Below the pieces are notes generated by a model that made no database searches, was not told the origin of the DNA, and saw only the letters and a program-made list of their open reading frames with translations. Below, piece after piece: positions 1 through 11,465 of a stretch of DNA of 64,000 nt. Location: the NCBI GenBank assembly GCA_022606135.1, contig JABYQN010000013.1, forward strand, positions 310,001-374,000, written 5' to 3'. Source of the DNA: Fomes fomentarius (Eukaryota > Basidiomycota > Agaricomycetes > Polyporales > Polyporaceae). Positions within the stretch are counted from its first letter, which is position 1. Every line of letters starts with the position of its first letter. Both the position numbers and the translations under genes were made by a program.

Positions 1-975
1 AATGAGGAAAGAGGAGATAAAGACATCGTTCGTAAAGTTTACTGCCACGTCAAGATATGTCTTATCGCGGCCTATGTATGACAGACGGAGCTAGTTAGTG
101 GCAGGGCGCGGGGCGAGGCATGTCAAGAAGTGACTTACAGCGCGGGAGACCAACGATCACACGATTACTCGCGCGCGCAATGATCTTCTGCACAATGGGG
201 AATATCACCACGTCAATCCATTCTACGTCTTCTGTAAGAATTGTACGCATATATCGCGATTGGTGCACGTACCATCCTCCTTCGCAGGGATATATTCGTG
301 AAACGCCTCAGTGATCTCGTCGAGTACGTCAGGGTATAGTGCGGCGAGGTTGCGGGTGAGCTTATCGCGTACGACGGCAACATGGAATTGGTCGTCTACG
401 CCGGGGCCGAGGGTGTGCCTGAGCTGCAAGACCTATATACGGATCCCACGTGGTGAGCTTCATGGACACTAGATCATACACGGTCCTAGTGCGGATGTGT
501 GGTTCTTTCGGGAAGAATGCGGCTGCTAGAAGAGAATTAGGACGTACCTCAGCTGTGCCTTCCACAGAGGACAGTTCATCATCGGGGCTGCGTCGGAGCT
601 CATCGATGAGTTTAGGGCCAGTGAAGATGACCAGCCAGCCGTCGAGCATGGAGACTTTGAAAAGGATGCCATAGTACTGCACGAGGGCGGAAATGAAGCA
701 GTGAAATGAAAAGATCCGAGATGAATGTACCTTCTTGTAACCCTCCCGAACCATACCTTCCAGATCAAACACATAACGGATCGCACCCAAGTAGGAGATG
801 AGGGGTGCAGATGGCCCAATCGTAGGTATAGCTTGTAGCTGAAAGAGGGTAAGATCAGACGGGAGAGCGCGAAGGTGACGTCACGTACGGGGTCAAAATG
901 CCTCCGGATAAGAAATGCGAGCACGAGAAGGGCAGCGACAGCAGGGAAGACCTGCCAGATATTCGAATCTGTCAT
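1..975 (-). CDS. Cytochrome P450 monooxygenase, 5' part (runs off window)
   Basis: Haem-thiolate monooxygenase of the basidiomycete type, expected in the ER membrane. The protein opens with a hydrophobic anchor (FPAVAALLVLAFLIRR, residues about 9-24). The proline hinge AIPTIGPSAPL follows, then SYLGAIRYVFD, YGILFKV and the substrate-recognition-1 area with RHTLGPGVDD. Further on come the helix C-D segment TRNLAALYPDVLDE, then ARASNRVIVGLPRC and RDKTYLDVAVNFTNDVF. Joining these needs five exons; the first intron is 839-888 (50 nt, GTACGT..CAG). The frame stays open to base 1, so nothing looks broken. The I-helix, ExxR and Cys-ligand regions lie outside the window, so family (CYP number) and substrate cannot be named. 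Start chosen at the ATG just before the membrane anchor. Confidence 0.9.
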
Positions 976-1675
976 AGTGATCTGCGTTTGCAGTGATAAT
1001 CAATGAATGACGGGGCTATGGAAGCAGAAACGAGAGCAGGAGCGCAGAGTAGGACCTAGAGGAGTTGCGCGGGGAAGCTACGGACAACAGCGAAGCCGGG
1101 GACATCTTATGCAGACGTACAGAGACCAAGCGCGCGAACACAAGGGTGGTAAGTTCATGCTCGCCGTGCTCCCCGGGAGTGGACCGGGGGATCTTGAAGG
1201 CGTTGGGCGAGTAGAGTAAACAACGTACCTTATTGGAGGCTAGCGTGACACGAGGGGGATCATTCAGTCGCTTCCCTGCCTGCACACGCGGTGTTTACGG
1301 AGCAGATCGTGGGCGCAGAAGACGAACCGGGACTAGGGTAGACGATCTGGGGACGCAGCGAGCGAGAGAGAGACTCAGTCCGGGCGAATGAACGCAGGGC
1401 GCGAGCTGAGGCCGGCGTGCAGACGACGCGGGAGACCTGTCGGAGATGGGGGCGCGGAGGAAGGACAGGGTGGGCAGATTGGAGCATTTGGGACACATGG
1501 TCAAGACAGCCCAGACAATTCACCTCAGGCGCCAGCCAATTCACCTCAGGCGCCAGCCAATTCGCCTCTCGGCCTTCTCCGCCAATTCGTCATGTGATCG
1601 TGCCTACTCCCCGCCCGCGACGTGTCTGCAACTTCAAACACTGTTGAGTCCTCACTACAACCTCCCCGCCCGTCC
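976..1675. other. Intergenic stretch, no gene seen
   Basis: Between the divergent P450 and the La-related gene. No ORF here resembles a protein family. Around 1386-1420 the sequence resembles the 5' flank of the decayed La-related copy near 18.48 kb, so this is duplicated non-coding flank. A short tandem repeat lies at 1516-1567. Confidence 0.5.
1516..1567. repeat. 21-bp tandem repeat, 2.5 copies
   Basis: The unit CAATTCACCTCAGGCGCCAG plus one C occurs at 1516-1536 and 1537-1557, followed by a partial third unit. It lies upstream of the La-related gene. No function is apparent. Confidence 0.85.
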
Positions 1676-3501
1676 ATGTTCCAGTTCGTGCCCAGGAAGG
1701 TCGCCCAAAAGACATCTAGACCCCCGCATCTATCCCCTTCATCATCATCAATTGCTCCAGTCGCTCCCACATCTGGCCCTTCATCTGCACCAGCACCCAC
1801 ACCGGACCACGTCTCAAATTCCAACAGCAAGCGCAAAAGCATCAACGCAGCAGCAAAGGATGAAGATCTCGCGGCCCTTCTCTGTCTCTCGCTGTCAGAC
1901 TATACCCTCTGGTCCAACGTAGACCTCCGCAGGGCAGTCGCATTAGCGGACGAAGGATGTACGTGCATCCCCTTCATACCGACAGTGAGAGCTCATCTTC
2001 ATCCAGGGATCCCTTTCAGCTATCTACGCCAACAATCAACGTACTTTGTGCACTTGAGCTCCAAACCGCCGGAGGCTGCTCTCGTCAGAGCCGTGCGCCA
2101 TCACGCCGAGGACACGCTTGAAATTCGTATGCTTGTCGCCGCACCATCCAAAGCTGCATGGTATGGCAAGGAGGTCACGACAGAGGAGCAAAGTGGATAC
2201 GAGATTCGTCGCAAGGACTGGGCCGACGCCCTCGTGCGTGTCCGTAATTCGACGAGGAACGAGTGGGAAACTCGGACAGTTTACCTGGTGCGTCATTTTA
2301 TGTTGCATATCACCGGGGGCATCGAGTGGGCATCGTTACATTCTAAACGAAACCAAAGTCCAAAAGTCGGTCGATGCCCCCGATGTCGCGACTATATGCG
2401 GACTTATGCCCTATGCTAGGAAAGTGTGCCCCTTCTATATCGTTCTGTCGCAGGTATATACCAATTCTCCACAGTTCTCCTCTCCAGTACCGGGTCATCT
2501 CGCGTCCAGAGTATCACGCTTCCGCCACATCATCTCGACCGACCGGGGGACGTACCAAAATGCAAAGGCTTCGCACTCGTCACCCTCGGAGACCTAGAAG
2601 ACGCGAAGCGCCTAGTGTCGGAATGGCCGTGGTATCCACGCCGGACGTTCGCATCTACCAATCCCGGCGAATCCTCCACTACATTAGTCGAGGCTGTCAA
2701 GTTCGGGTTCCGCGCGCTGTCAAAAGCGCGCTGGGACGAGCTGAAAGAGGAGTACGTCGCGCACCGCCAACGTCTATTAGACGAGATAGCCGGAGCTCGT
2801 TCAACTGCTCACGGCTACGACTACGACACAGATGCGGCGATGGAGGCGGAAGAGCCAGGTACGGTGACTGAGGCACCCTCGCAGCCGCAGGTGGGCCTTT
2901 CGCTAGACCCGTCCGCGCCGTTCCCGCCCGGATGTCTCGTCTTCGTCCGGAACGTGCATGCCGAGACGAACAAGACGACGCTGAAGAGTCTCTTCTCGGC
3001 ACATGCATTCGGCGGGACGTCTTCAGCGCTGGACTACGTGGACTATAACAAAGGCATGACCTCGGTGCGTCTTCCCGTTGCTCATCCACACGCATGCGCA
3101 TGCGAGCATTCAACTGACAACTGATGTTACGATTCCGGCTCGCCGTCCAGTGCCACCTCCGCCTGTCGACTCCGCACCACGCACGCACGCTCGTCTCCAC
3201 GTTTGACGCTACACCCATAGTCCAGCTTCAAGGCCTCGACGGCGCCGGGTCGCTTCCACCTCCCTCGTCGTCTGTGAAACCCATAACGGCGGAGATCGTC
3301 GACGGGGAGAGAGAGGAGCTGTACTGGAATAAAGTGCCGGAGAAGGTGCGGCGCGAGGCGGTGCGGAAGGCGATCGCGCAGATGGCGGCGGGTGATCAAG
3401 CTGGGGCGGGTGAAGGTGAGGACGCGGTTGGGGATGAGAAGGATGGAGGTGGCGAGGGAGGAAAGGGGAGGAGACCGAGGAAGCGGCGGAGGAAGGCGTG
3501 A
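1676..3501 (+). CDS. La-related protein (LARP7/Pof8-like): La motif, RRM, C-terminal xRRM
   Basis: Probable RNA-binding protein of the LARP7 group, whose relatives bind 3' ends of small RNAs such as U6, 7SK or telomerase RNA. Reading order: a Pro/Ser-rich start (MFQFVPRKVAQK), then a La motif with LCLSLSDYTLWSNVDLRRA, EGWIPFSYLRQQSTYF and ALVRAVRHHAEDTLEIRM. A middle RRM follows (ITLPPHHLD, KCKGFALVTLGD). The C-terminal xRRM has PGCLVFVRNVH, ALDYVDY, CHLRLSTP and EELYWNKVPEKVRREAV, and the protein ends in a basic, nuclear-signal-like tail. An intron in the La motif joins DEG to WIPFSY; another runs 3065-3150. The exon carrying the first strand of the middle RRM (about 2290-2450) is not resolved. 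The ATG at 1676 is conserved in decayed copies at 3.7 and 18.6 kb. Only this copy looks functional. Confidence 0.78.
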
Positions 3502-3684
3502 ATTGTGATGTTGCTTCGCGCTTGATGTGGAGGGACACGCGCTGAGATTAGTATGTCGCTCTTCTGCCAGTGTGTCTACGCCAGGCTTAGTATCCTCTTT
3601 CAGTGCATATGGTGTGTCTATGTGTAAGATGCGCACGGTCGACGCATACCGGTTCACAAATCTGTACAGTTCCAGTTCCCTAGC

Positions 3685-3815
3685 TTCCGACGCCCGTCGA
3701 TGTTCCAACTTATAGTACCCAGCAAGAGACTCCCCCGCATTCCACCGTACCCTTTCATCAACTACTTCAGTCGTTCCCCCACATCTGACCTGGTGCAGCC
3801 ATCCGCGTCATCCCC
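3685..3815 (+). pseudogene. Relic of the 5' end of the La-related gene
   Basis: Just downstream of the intact La-related gene, this stretch repeats its beginning: an ATGTTCCAACTT start, a CCCAGCAAGAGAC equivalent of the CCCAGGAAGGTCG segment, a TTCATCAACTACTTC equivalent of the TTCATCATCATC segment, and CCCCCACATCTGACC. The reading frame is interrupted soon after the ATG. It is a partial duplicate of about 130 bp. Confidence 0.6.
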
Positions 3816-4346
3816 AGTGACTGGTTCCGATCTAGATGTGTAAGATACGTATCTTGTTTGCAGGCTGGCACCTGTGGGCCGGGTGGGAGCTACTCTCATG
3901 TCACCGTGCTTCTCAAAACTCAGAACAATATTCGCATGCTATGGAGACCTGACAGGGAGGTCCGTGCCTGAGTTTGAATGTAGACCAGTACGGGATCGCA
4001 AGCTAAAGTGCTGACTCGGATAGGTTGAGCCCAGGCACGATAGTACTTGCCCGCGAGCGGAAATCGAAAAAGAAAATCAATGGAGAGGCATGAGTGTCCT
4101 CACATTATAAGATGAGCGTGCAAAGACTAACGAGCATACACATAAGGTACGAAGTACCATTATATAGCCTGGGCATGTCTCTATCGCCTAGCGGAATACA
4201 TGGTCCAGGGACCCAAAGAGTCTTCGGTAAGCGTACATTTACGACAGGCGGAGGCGTCATGCCTTCAGGGCTCGAACTACGATATTGCACCTTTGCGACA
4301 CAGCAGCTACCAAATACCAAAGCATCTTGTGCAATCAAAGTGTCAT
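3816..4346. other. Intergenic stretch, no gene seen
   Basis: Space between a La-related relic and the 3' end of a convergent membrane-protein gene. ORFs here are short and carry no recognisable motif. Confidence 0.5.
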
Positions 4347-5725
4347 CTAGTCCGGGGTATAGGGCGGCGGCAAAGCAGGCTCATCGTACACCCGCAATCC
4401 CGAATCCACGTCTCGCATAGCGGGCGCACGCCCCTGCGGTGTTGAGAAACCGCGCAACAGCGACTGTGCGCGAGATTGCAGTTCCGTGGGGGCACACCAT
4501 GCAGTACTCAACACCTCCCCATGCACAAGGCGTGTGTGCGGTGATGGAGTGTCAAGACTGTCGCTGCTCCCAGTCACGGTGGGTGGTGGTCCGGGTATGA
4601 GGTGCACGCCAGGGGCGGCCACAGAGCCAGACGTCTCAGACTCGGCAAGGATGAACTGCTCCGGTTTCCGGTGAGCGAGTATGGGATCATCTGGTGTGTA
4701 TGTGGGGATGGGTGCCGTGGGAAGGTGTCCTTGTCGAGAAGAGGGTTCTGCCAATGGTGCAGATGTGGAGAGTCTCCGTATGATCGAAGGAGTCCCAACA
4801 ACTGTATTCTCAGATATCTGGGGAGGATAGGCTGTTAAAAAACAAGCCAGCGGAGTCAGAATTTTGCACAGCTCCGAGGACTGTGCTCTTACCTTTGCGT
4901 ATCCATCGTCTGCACAGTAAAAGTGAGATCCCCACAATTAAAACCACCACCACCCCACTAACTATACTGCCGATAATGGCAGAATGAGGTGACGCCGATG
5001 GAGGGATAGTAGGTGACAGTGATGCAGTGGACACTGAGGGATCCTGCCATGGGGAAGTAGTGGAGGATGGAAGAGAAGGGGCATTTGACGATGGTGGAAT
5101 AGAATCGCGGGATGTTAGAGAGGTTTCAATCTGACCTGGAGCTGCTGAGGATGTCGCAGGCTGAGCATAGGAGGTCGACAGTTGTGGAGTGAGTGTGGGC
5201 ATGCTATTGCCCGGCTGAACACGGGAGGTCGATGGTTGTGAAGCGAATTTTGAGGTCCTAGTCCGAGGAGATGGACTACCAGTCAAGATGAAGAACTCAT
5301 AGATCGAAACATTATCGACTCCATTGGGGCCAATGGTCAAATTGAGTGTATGCTGTTGCTTTTGCAGCGACGTGATGAAACAAAAATCCACTGGTGGGTA
5401 AGCACCATCATATCTAGCGGCATAAGGCACCACCGGAAGTCCGTCGTCCACAACACAAGTCAGAAGATCCTGGAAGTTGGTACGGTTGTCGAGAAAGCCA
5501 ATAACTCCTATTCCAGTACCTGCACAGCTCTGCAGTAAGTTGTCTAGCACTCCGCCTAGTAGATGAACGGACCTACCTACCAGTGAACTGAAGTGACAAG
5601 CTGGAAGGGCGATTATGGGCGACGTATAGGGTGTTCCCCGACTTTTCGCGCCCGTACGGCCCCAGTTTGGCCTCCCAATCTGCACCGCTATAGTGCACTT
5701 GAGGGTCATCACTGTCGATATCCAT
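4347..5725 (-). CDS. Single-pass membrane protein with C-terminal PY motif, family copy 1
   Basis: Uncharacterised basidiomycete membrane protein, first of a family repeated across this window. The head begins directly at the ATG: MDIDSDDPQVHYSG, then LSLQFTG, an intron, GIGVIGFLDN, FCFITSLQKQQHTLNL and IYEFFIL. This is the pattern of a beta-sandwich-like domain that in relatives ends with WLDYF. A Ser/Thr/Pro-rich stalk of about 120 residues follows, then one membrane helix (AIIGSIVSGVVVVLIVGISL) and a basic stop (CRRWIRK). An intron separates this from a cytosolic tail with RLVHGEVLSTAWCAPTELQ, RDVDSGLRVYDE and the terminus LPPPYTPD. PPPY fits the PPxY consensus bound by WW domains of Nedd4/Rsp5 ligases (family knowledge; binding here is inferred). 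No signal peptide precedes the head. The frame is open through all inferred exons. Confidence 0.75.
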
Positions 5726-6871
5726 GGATGCAGGTTGAGTAAAATGGGGAGGAAAGAAAGCAGTCTTGGTTTATGGTTAAGTGCCAAAGTCAACGGCTGT
5801 GAGAGGCCATGGTTGGGATACTATAAACACCGCACTTCCATCGCATCCCAGTTGTATCATCATAGTGCATCTCCTTAAACAAATTGCCGTGTGTAGAGAC
5901 CACGGAAGAACGCCTTTTCATAGACATCTGGCAGATAATCATGAGCGTATAGAAGATCATAGCACATAACCTTCGGGTTATGATTATCTACGGATGTCGT
6001 TGGTTGCATGATGCCTATTGACGAGCGTGCGATTCTACTGACATAGTGTGGGATCAGGGCTGAAAGAGGGACTCAGTCTACGTTGCCGTTGTCCTGCTAC
6101 AGATCTCGTGAGTTCTCGGGAACCAAGTTGCATGGGGAACTTGTGAATGGCGACTATCAACGTGACCCATTCAAGTTCCGAACTGGAGTCTGGAGAGCGG
6201 ACGTTTCAGCTCAGCTTTGATGCGTAGATCCATTATATGACATGCAAACATGCAAACATGATGAGATCCGGAAACGCGTTGTACAGTACGGACATAGTAG
6301 CTGGGTATGGACATGATAGAGTACATCGAAAATGCGTGACTCGACTATTGACGTCGTTCCACAATCCTCATACCCTTCAACTACCTCACAGTCCTACTTC
6401 ACCCAAGAGGTGTCCAGTTCAGTTCCGAGGCGGAACTTGGGGTCCGCCAGACCTATCCTCGGTTAGTACTCCCTTACTACACTATAAATATACTACGACT
6501 GGCGAGATAGGACGGAGCGGATCGAGAGAGAGTCCTCGCGGGTCTACCCTCTGACCATGATTGTAGCTTGAGAGGTTGCTTCCGGGTCAGCATGATGTAC
6601 TTACTGTGAGCTCATAAGAATATCGTCACGTTCCCACGTAGCCTGATTAAGAAGTACACTTGCTTCGCCCGCCAAGACCCTGGCATTGACATAACCTAAT
6701 TACTGCAGTTCAACTGAGCGGCGGCCTCGACGTCGACGGACGTGTTACTATCACCTGCGCCTGTCCTTTCTTCTTCATTCTCTAGACACAACTACCCTTC
6801 CAGGTATGAGCCCTTGTCTCAGATCAGTACAAGAGCAGAGAACCCGAGCTCATGTGTGTATTTGCTTCAGA
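5726..6871. other. Intergenic stretch between divergent genes
   Basis: Shared 5' region of membrane-protein copy 1 (minus) and the MYND gene (plus). Apart from a small stem-loop at 5933-5989 nothing is recognised. The 105-codon ORF near 6.24-6.55 kb has no family features. Confidence 0.5.
5933..5989. other. Nested stem-loop with TTCG tetraloop
   Basis: An inner perfect 7-bp stem CATAACC/GGTTATG at 5965-5982 closes a TTCG loop. An outer perfect 10-bp pair AGATAATCAT/ATGATTATCT flanks it. Whether it is transcribed is unknown. Confidence 0.5.
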
Positions 6872-8085
6872 ATGGTCCCACAGTACTGCGCAGGCTGTGA
6901 CGAAGAATCGTCGGACATGAAGAGATGCTCCGGATGCAAGGAAGTCTCGTATTGCAGCACTAGATGCCAGAAGGAACATTGGAGCATCCACATCTTTGAC
7001 TGCAAAGCTGGTCAGCCCCTCAGTACCGTTTATCACCTCGCATGTGCCATGGCCCGGGACGTTGTTCCTGTCGATCAGCAAACCCGTGTCGACTATGGAT
7101 TTTACAAGGCGGAACGCATGATTGGGGGGAACTCAGGGAGCATGCTGTATGGCCTCTACCAGGGTGTTCTGCATGCTCACGGAGTGTCGCCGAAGGAGCT
7201 CCGCAGGTGGCAGAGGGAAGGGACCCTCGTGGACGGCATCAAGAGGACCTTTGAACTGTATCCTCCCGAGAACCGGGGCGGCTACTATCCGTGGTTCCTG
7301 CAGCATCAGTACGTTCTGGATGGTACCCCCGTCGACGAAGACGCTGCGCAGATGCGGAGTGAGCATGAATCTCAGACATTGCTCCGGGAGGGATGGGCGT
7401 ATGCGGGCGGGTCCCCTCAGGCGACCATCGAGGAGATCCTCTCAAAGACAGGCAAGTTCCCCCCAGAGAAGCGTGAGTGCTTCCAGCTCTGCTCCATGCT
7501 CCTCGTTCGCGCACACCCCAATCCCTTCATGAAATTATACCTCTCCTTCGGCTTCGTCGCGTCGTCCTGCGCAGGGGAGGAGCAGCAGTACAGCAGGGAG
7601 TATCAAGCCCTAATCGCCCGATGCACGTTCGACGAGCTCTGCGAGGCGTACGCATCGTCCGCCATCCCCGCGCTCTTCAAGCGTTACAAGATACCGCTGG
7701 GAGACAACCCAATGTTCCGTGACGTCATGACCCCCCGTTAGGTCGCTGAACGAACAGGTCCGTCTGGAAGTTGAAGCAATATGTCGACCAGCTCGCCTCG
7801 TCTCAGGCTGACAAACCGCCTGCGCCCGTACGTTCTGTAGTATGGGACTATGGGTTTGTGAACTGCAAGGACGCGTCGGAGAGGAAGCTGCTGGACGATC
7901 TGTACAAGCAGCTGTTCGAGCTGTACGAGTATGACCGCATGGACCCGCTTGCGCTCCACGAGGCGTGTATCAAGGGCGAGCTACTTGAGTTTGCAAAGAA
8001 GCATGTCACGCTCGCGCCGTGGACGGCGAAGTACACGCGGTTGCTCAAAAACCCATACCCGCTTCTGGACGGTGGGGGTTCTTAG
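6872..8085 (+). pseudogene. MYND zinc-finger protein gene, disrupted by two indels
   Basis: Member of a large basidiomycete MYND family. Starting at MVPQYCAGCDEE, the zinc ligands follow the MYND spacing: CAGC, CSGC, YCSTRCQKEHW and HIFDC. The family body continues with VDYGFYKAE, ENRGGYYPWFLQHQYVLDG, CSMLLVRAHPNPF and RCTFDELCEAYASS. The frame stops at 7739-7741. Conserved family sequence resumes at once in another frame (RSVWKLKQYV, WDYGFVNC, DPLALHEACIKGEL, LLKNPYPLLDG) and ends at 8085. Two small lesions explain this: a length change in the C6 run at 7731-7736 and a 4-bp direct repeat GAACGAAC at 7748-7755. Removing one GAAC reads SLNRSVWKLK. An intron could not be fitted without losing the conserved SVWKLK. 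Sequencing error in the C run is possible. Confidence 0.7.
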
Positions 8086-9049
8086 GTCAGTTGACCGCTG
8101 TTTGATCTAGCCCTCGCACTCACTCGTCTGGTTCTGTCTAGGATCCAGCCAATGGTATGAAGGAACACCTTCGATATTCTGACTGCAGTCTTCGGTTAGT
8201 GTGTTCTACGGCTTTGACTTTGACTCCTATTGACATCAGAATCGCTGTTAAATTTGGGACCACAGGTGTACGATAATGAGGCCGCGCAGAGGTCGTCTGA
8301 CCCATGATGTGTACATATACTGCGCACTGAGTCTTTTCAAGGTAGCCAGCTTTCTCTCATGCAGCAACATGGCGAGGATGTGGTACCTCAGTCACTAATC
8401 ATCGATAACCACTAAACTGTGAGGCCATGCATATAGTTAGTATTCTGAAAGCTTGTCTGAGTGCCGCAGCCTTCCCTGATCACGGCCCGTCCCCTTCGAG
8501 CATGTGCGTATAACTGCTTAGTACGATGAAAAAATATGTTAGAATGGGAGCGCAACGATCAAGGACCTCGAGAGCCGCTATACATCCTTCATATCCGTCT
8601 GTGAACACACAATATGAACAGGGAGAGTACGACCCACGGACGATCACCACTGTGTCGCAGTCCCTGGTCACAATAAACACTCCGCGATGAGTCTAACAGG
8701 AGCAGTGTTGATGCCTCTGAGAGCCAGCGGCCACAGGAAAGCAACATCGCGATCCCAGCACGAATGCTCAAAGCTCGTTTCTGTTTTCGAAACCGGTCTC
8801 GAACGATGCAGAATATTCATTGCTATCTGTAATGTACGATCAGGTGGAACGTGAATTCTCCTAGATGTGGCCAGTTTCAGTGCCAGCCAGACTCAAAATA
8901 CCGTTCGCCGGGAGTAGAACGCTGTCCGATCCGTCGGCATGCATAATTCGACGCTCTCAAGTGCTCTAAGTATATGTCTGCCGGTGCGCGCAGAGGACGG
9001 ACGGGCGAGAATACCGGTCCAGGTGTCGTACATATCCATATGAAAACGT
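8086..9049. other. Intergenic stretch containing a dispersed repeat
   Basis: No coding feature is supported. Positions 8605-8705 hold a repeat shared with 21509-21607. The rest shows only short ORFs. Confidence 0.5.
8605..8705 (+). repeat. Dispersed repeat, copy 1 of 2
   Basis: About 100 bp are alike here and at 21509-21607, with shared blocks such as ACAATATGA, CCACGGACG and AAACACTCCGCGATGAGTC followed by AACAGGAGCAGTG. The two are in the same orientation. No coding potential is apparent. Confidence 0.7.
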
Positions 9050-10017
9050 GCTCTCGAGTGCAGCGTCCGCTTCTGGACCGGATGAGTCGCGTTGTGCCGT
9101 GAATGCCCACGCTGAATTGAAGGGCTTGAGGATGCAAGTCTTCTGAGTATGATTTGCATCGGCTCGAGTAGTACATGATGCTGGCCGGCCGAACATAGAC
9201 GTCAGAACGGTGTATGCAAACACTGCTATTGAGGAGCTCGGGGTTTGGATATTGCACTCGAAGGCAAAAATCGGACGAGAAGGAGATGGACGTCGCTCTC
9301 AAGGTTCATGTCGCGATCGTCATAGTGCGCGATGCACGTGCTGAGGAGAGAGAGACGTACGAGAGCCTGCCGAGGGTGGCCGTGGTCGTCCTCTCCACTA
9401 TGTGGCGGGTACAGCAGGTGTTGAAACGGCTGCAGGTGTTAAACATGGTGTGCAACATCATAGCTAAATATGTAGAAAGACGGCGGGAACTTGCCTCGGG
9501 TGGTAAACAATCAACCTCGGACTTGCCTCCAGCACTGACTGCTCAGTCGGGGATGTCGTGTGCATGCTCATGTGATAGCGAGGGTCGCATTGGCGAGAGT
9601 CTGAGTCGTTGTAGGCAACTAAAGGAGAGAGAGGAATCGGATGAGGGCGATGAGAGTAGGCAAAATTAGTTAGATGCGGGTGAGGAGCAGGAAGACCAGA
9701 AAGAGGCAGACGGGCACGCCTGAGTCAGTGCATCCTCGCGGTTTCTCTTTCTCAGACCGATTGCTGAAGAGGGAGGGCGAATGAGCATTGGCGGAGTAAA
9801 TGGCTAATGCGTGGAGGGACATATACTTGAGCATCGTCGCGCGCAGCCAGTGAGCGCGCTTGCTGGCAGGGGTTGCGTCCAGGCGCAATCGGGAGCGTGT
9901 CTGTCGACTTGGGGTGTAGATATCATGGCAAAGAGCGTAATTGAGCAATGGACGGAGGACGCGGGAGAGCTCAATCGGGGAGAGCAGTCGGAGAAGGGAA
10001 GGACCAATACGTCATGT
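9050..10017 (+). repeat. Duplicated flank of La-related copy B
   Basis: This stretch matches 17735-18590 in order and orientation. Shared landmarks are TGATGAGTCGCG, CGTCAGAACGG/CGTCAGCACGG, GATATTGCACTCGAAGGC/GAATCTTGCACTTGAAGGC and GGATGTCGTGTGCATG. The 151-codon ORF at 9214-9669 is not preserved as a frame in the partner, so it is not called a gene. Both stretches lie just upstream of decayed La-related copies, so the duplicated unit is larger than the gene. Confidence 0.65.
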
Positions 10018-10940
10018 GATCGTGCCTCGTACTGGCCGCCCCGGCCCGTCGAGGTTTCCCACGTGCACAGGAAGGTCGCCCAAAAGACATCCGCCGCCGG
10101 AACCCTTCCTCTTGATAATCTCATCTGCGCCAATCACTCCTACATCTGGCCCGACAGTACGGCTCATCTTCATATCTCAACTATCTACTCCAACAATCAA
10201 CGTACTTCTTACAATGGAGCTGCAAACCGCCGCACACTGCTCTCGTCGGAGCCATGCAGTATCACGCCGAGGACACACTTGAGATTTGACTACTTGCCTC
10301 CGCACCGTCCCAGGGACGTGACGGAGGAGCAGGGTTAATACGAGATTCATCTGGGCGGACGCTCTCGTGCGTGTCCGTGATGTGACGAGGCACGAGTAGG
10401 AAACTCAGACGGTGTATCTGGTGCGTCATCTCATATTGCATCTCACCGGGGGCACCGAGGGGGCATCGAGTGTCTCTACTATATCCGACTTTAAGACTTA
10501 TGCCATAGGTTACGAATGTGTTGTCATTCTGTCGCAGGCATATTTCCACTTCTCCATTGTTCTCCTGTCCGCCCGTGTAACCTCGACTGACAGGGACACA
10601 TACCTAGAGGCAACCCGCCGCCACCCTCGGAGACCTAGAATAGGTGAAGCATGCAGTGGTAGGAGGCCGTCACACCCCCACCGGTCGTCTGCGCATCCCG
10701 GTCCCGGCGAATTCTCCACTACATTAGTCGACGCTGTCAAGTTCGGGTTCTGGGACGTGCTGAAATGGAGTGTGTCGCGTCCCGCCAATTTCACACGAGA
10801 TAGCCCGAGCTTGTTCAACAGCTCACAGCTACGACCACGACGCAGATGCGGTGGTGGAGACGGAAGAGCGAGGTACAGTACTAGTGACTGAGGCATCCTC
10901 GCCGCTGCCTGAGGTGGGACCCTCGCTGGATCCATGAAGC
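10018..10940 (+). pseudogene. Decayed La-related (LARP7-like) gene, copy B
   Basis: Nucleotide-level relic of the gene at 1676-3501. Recognisable pieces in order: the AAGGTCGCCCAAAAGACATC segment; a shortened La motif (most of the SLSDYTLW part is missing) with the ACCATCAACGTACTT equivalent; GACGCTCTCGTGCGTGTCCGT; the intron start CTGGTGCGTCATC; ATTCTGTCGCAGGCATAT; CCGGCGAATTCTCCACTACATTAG (in two parts) and the GATGCGGTGGTGGAGACGG equivalent. Frames are broken by stops and indels. Similarity fades after about 10940, so the xRRM is absent. The order relative to the next membrane-protein gene is the same as in copy A. Confidence 0.75.
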
Positions 10941-11465
10941 TTGTAACGCGAAACGTTCATGATCATCTTCGGATCTTAGTAGCGTGACGCCTACGGCAGA
11001 GAGTGCGATATAGGCTAGCATCGCGCTCAAAGACTGTCGTATCTGTGAGTTTGCACTCGACAACGTACCGGGCTTGTGATACTGTTATTCAGTCGACTGT
11101 GAGGCTCAATCGAGGAGCTCGATGAACAGTGGTCGGCCGTCGGCAGTCAAAAATCCATTCATAGTTCTCGCTAACATTGTTCCGCGTGATGCGTGTATTT
11201 TGTTCACGCTTGGAGTGGCGCTACATAACTCTAGCAGGTAAGATGTAAATATGTTTCTGTTGCAGAATGCGTGACGGGCGGGTTTGAGATGTATCTTGGA
11301 AAGTCAGTGAACAGGTCTTGCGAACATGAACGTAGAGCCTACATCATTTACAGGACCCTTCTGTAAGACAGGCGGGTGAGTTGTCAGGGTTCGAACTACG
11401 ATATTGAACCTTTGCGATACAGCACTTACCGAATACCAAAGCATCTTGTACAATCACAGCATCTG
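10941..11465. other. Intergenic stretch, no gene seen
   Basis: Between La-related relic B and membrane-protein copy 2. The last part (from about 11390) resembles the 3' flank of membrane-protein copy 1 (TCGAACTACGATATTG and what follows, compare 4270), so duplication extends beyond the coding region. Confidence 0.5.

Noticed and set aside
9214..9669. 151-codon plus ORF
   Set aside because: The homologous stretch at 17.95-18.33 kb does not keep this frame; treated as duplicated non-coding flank.
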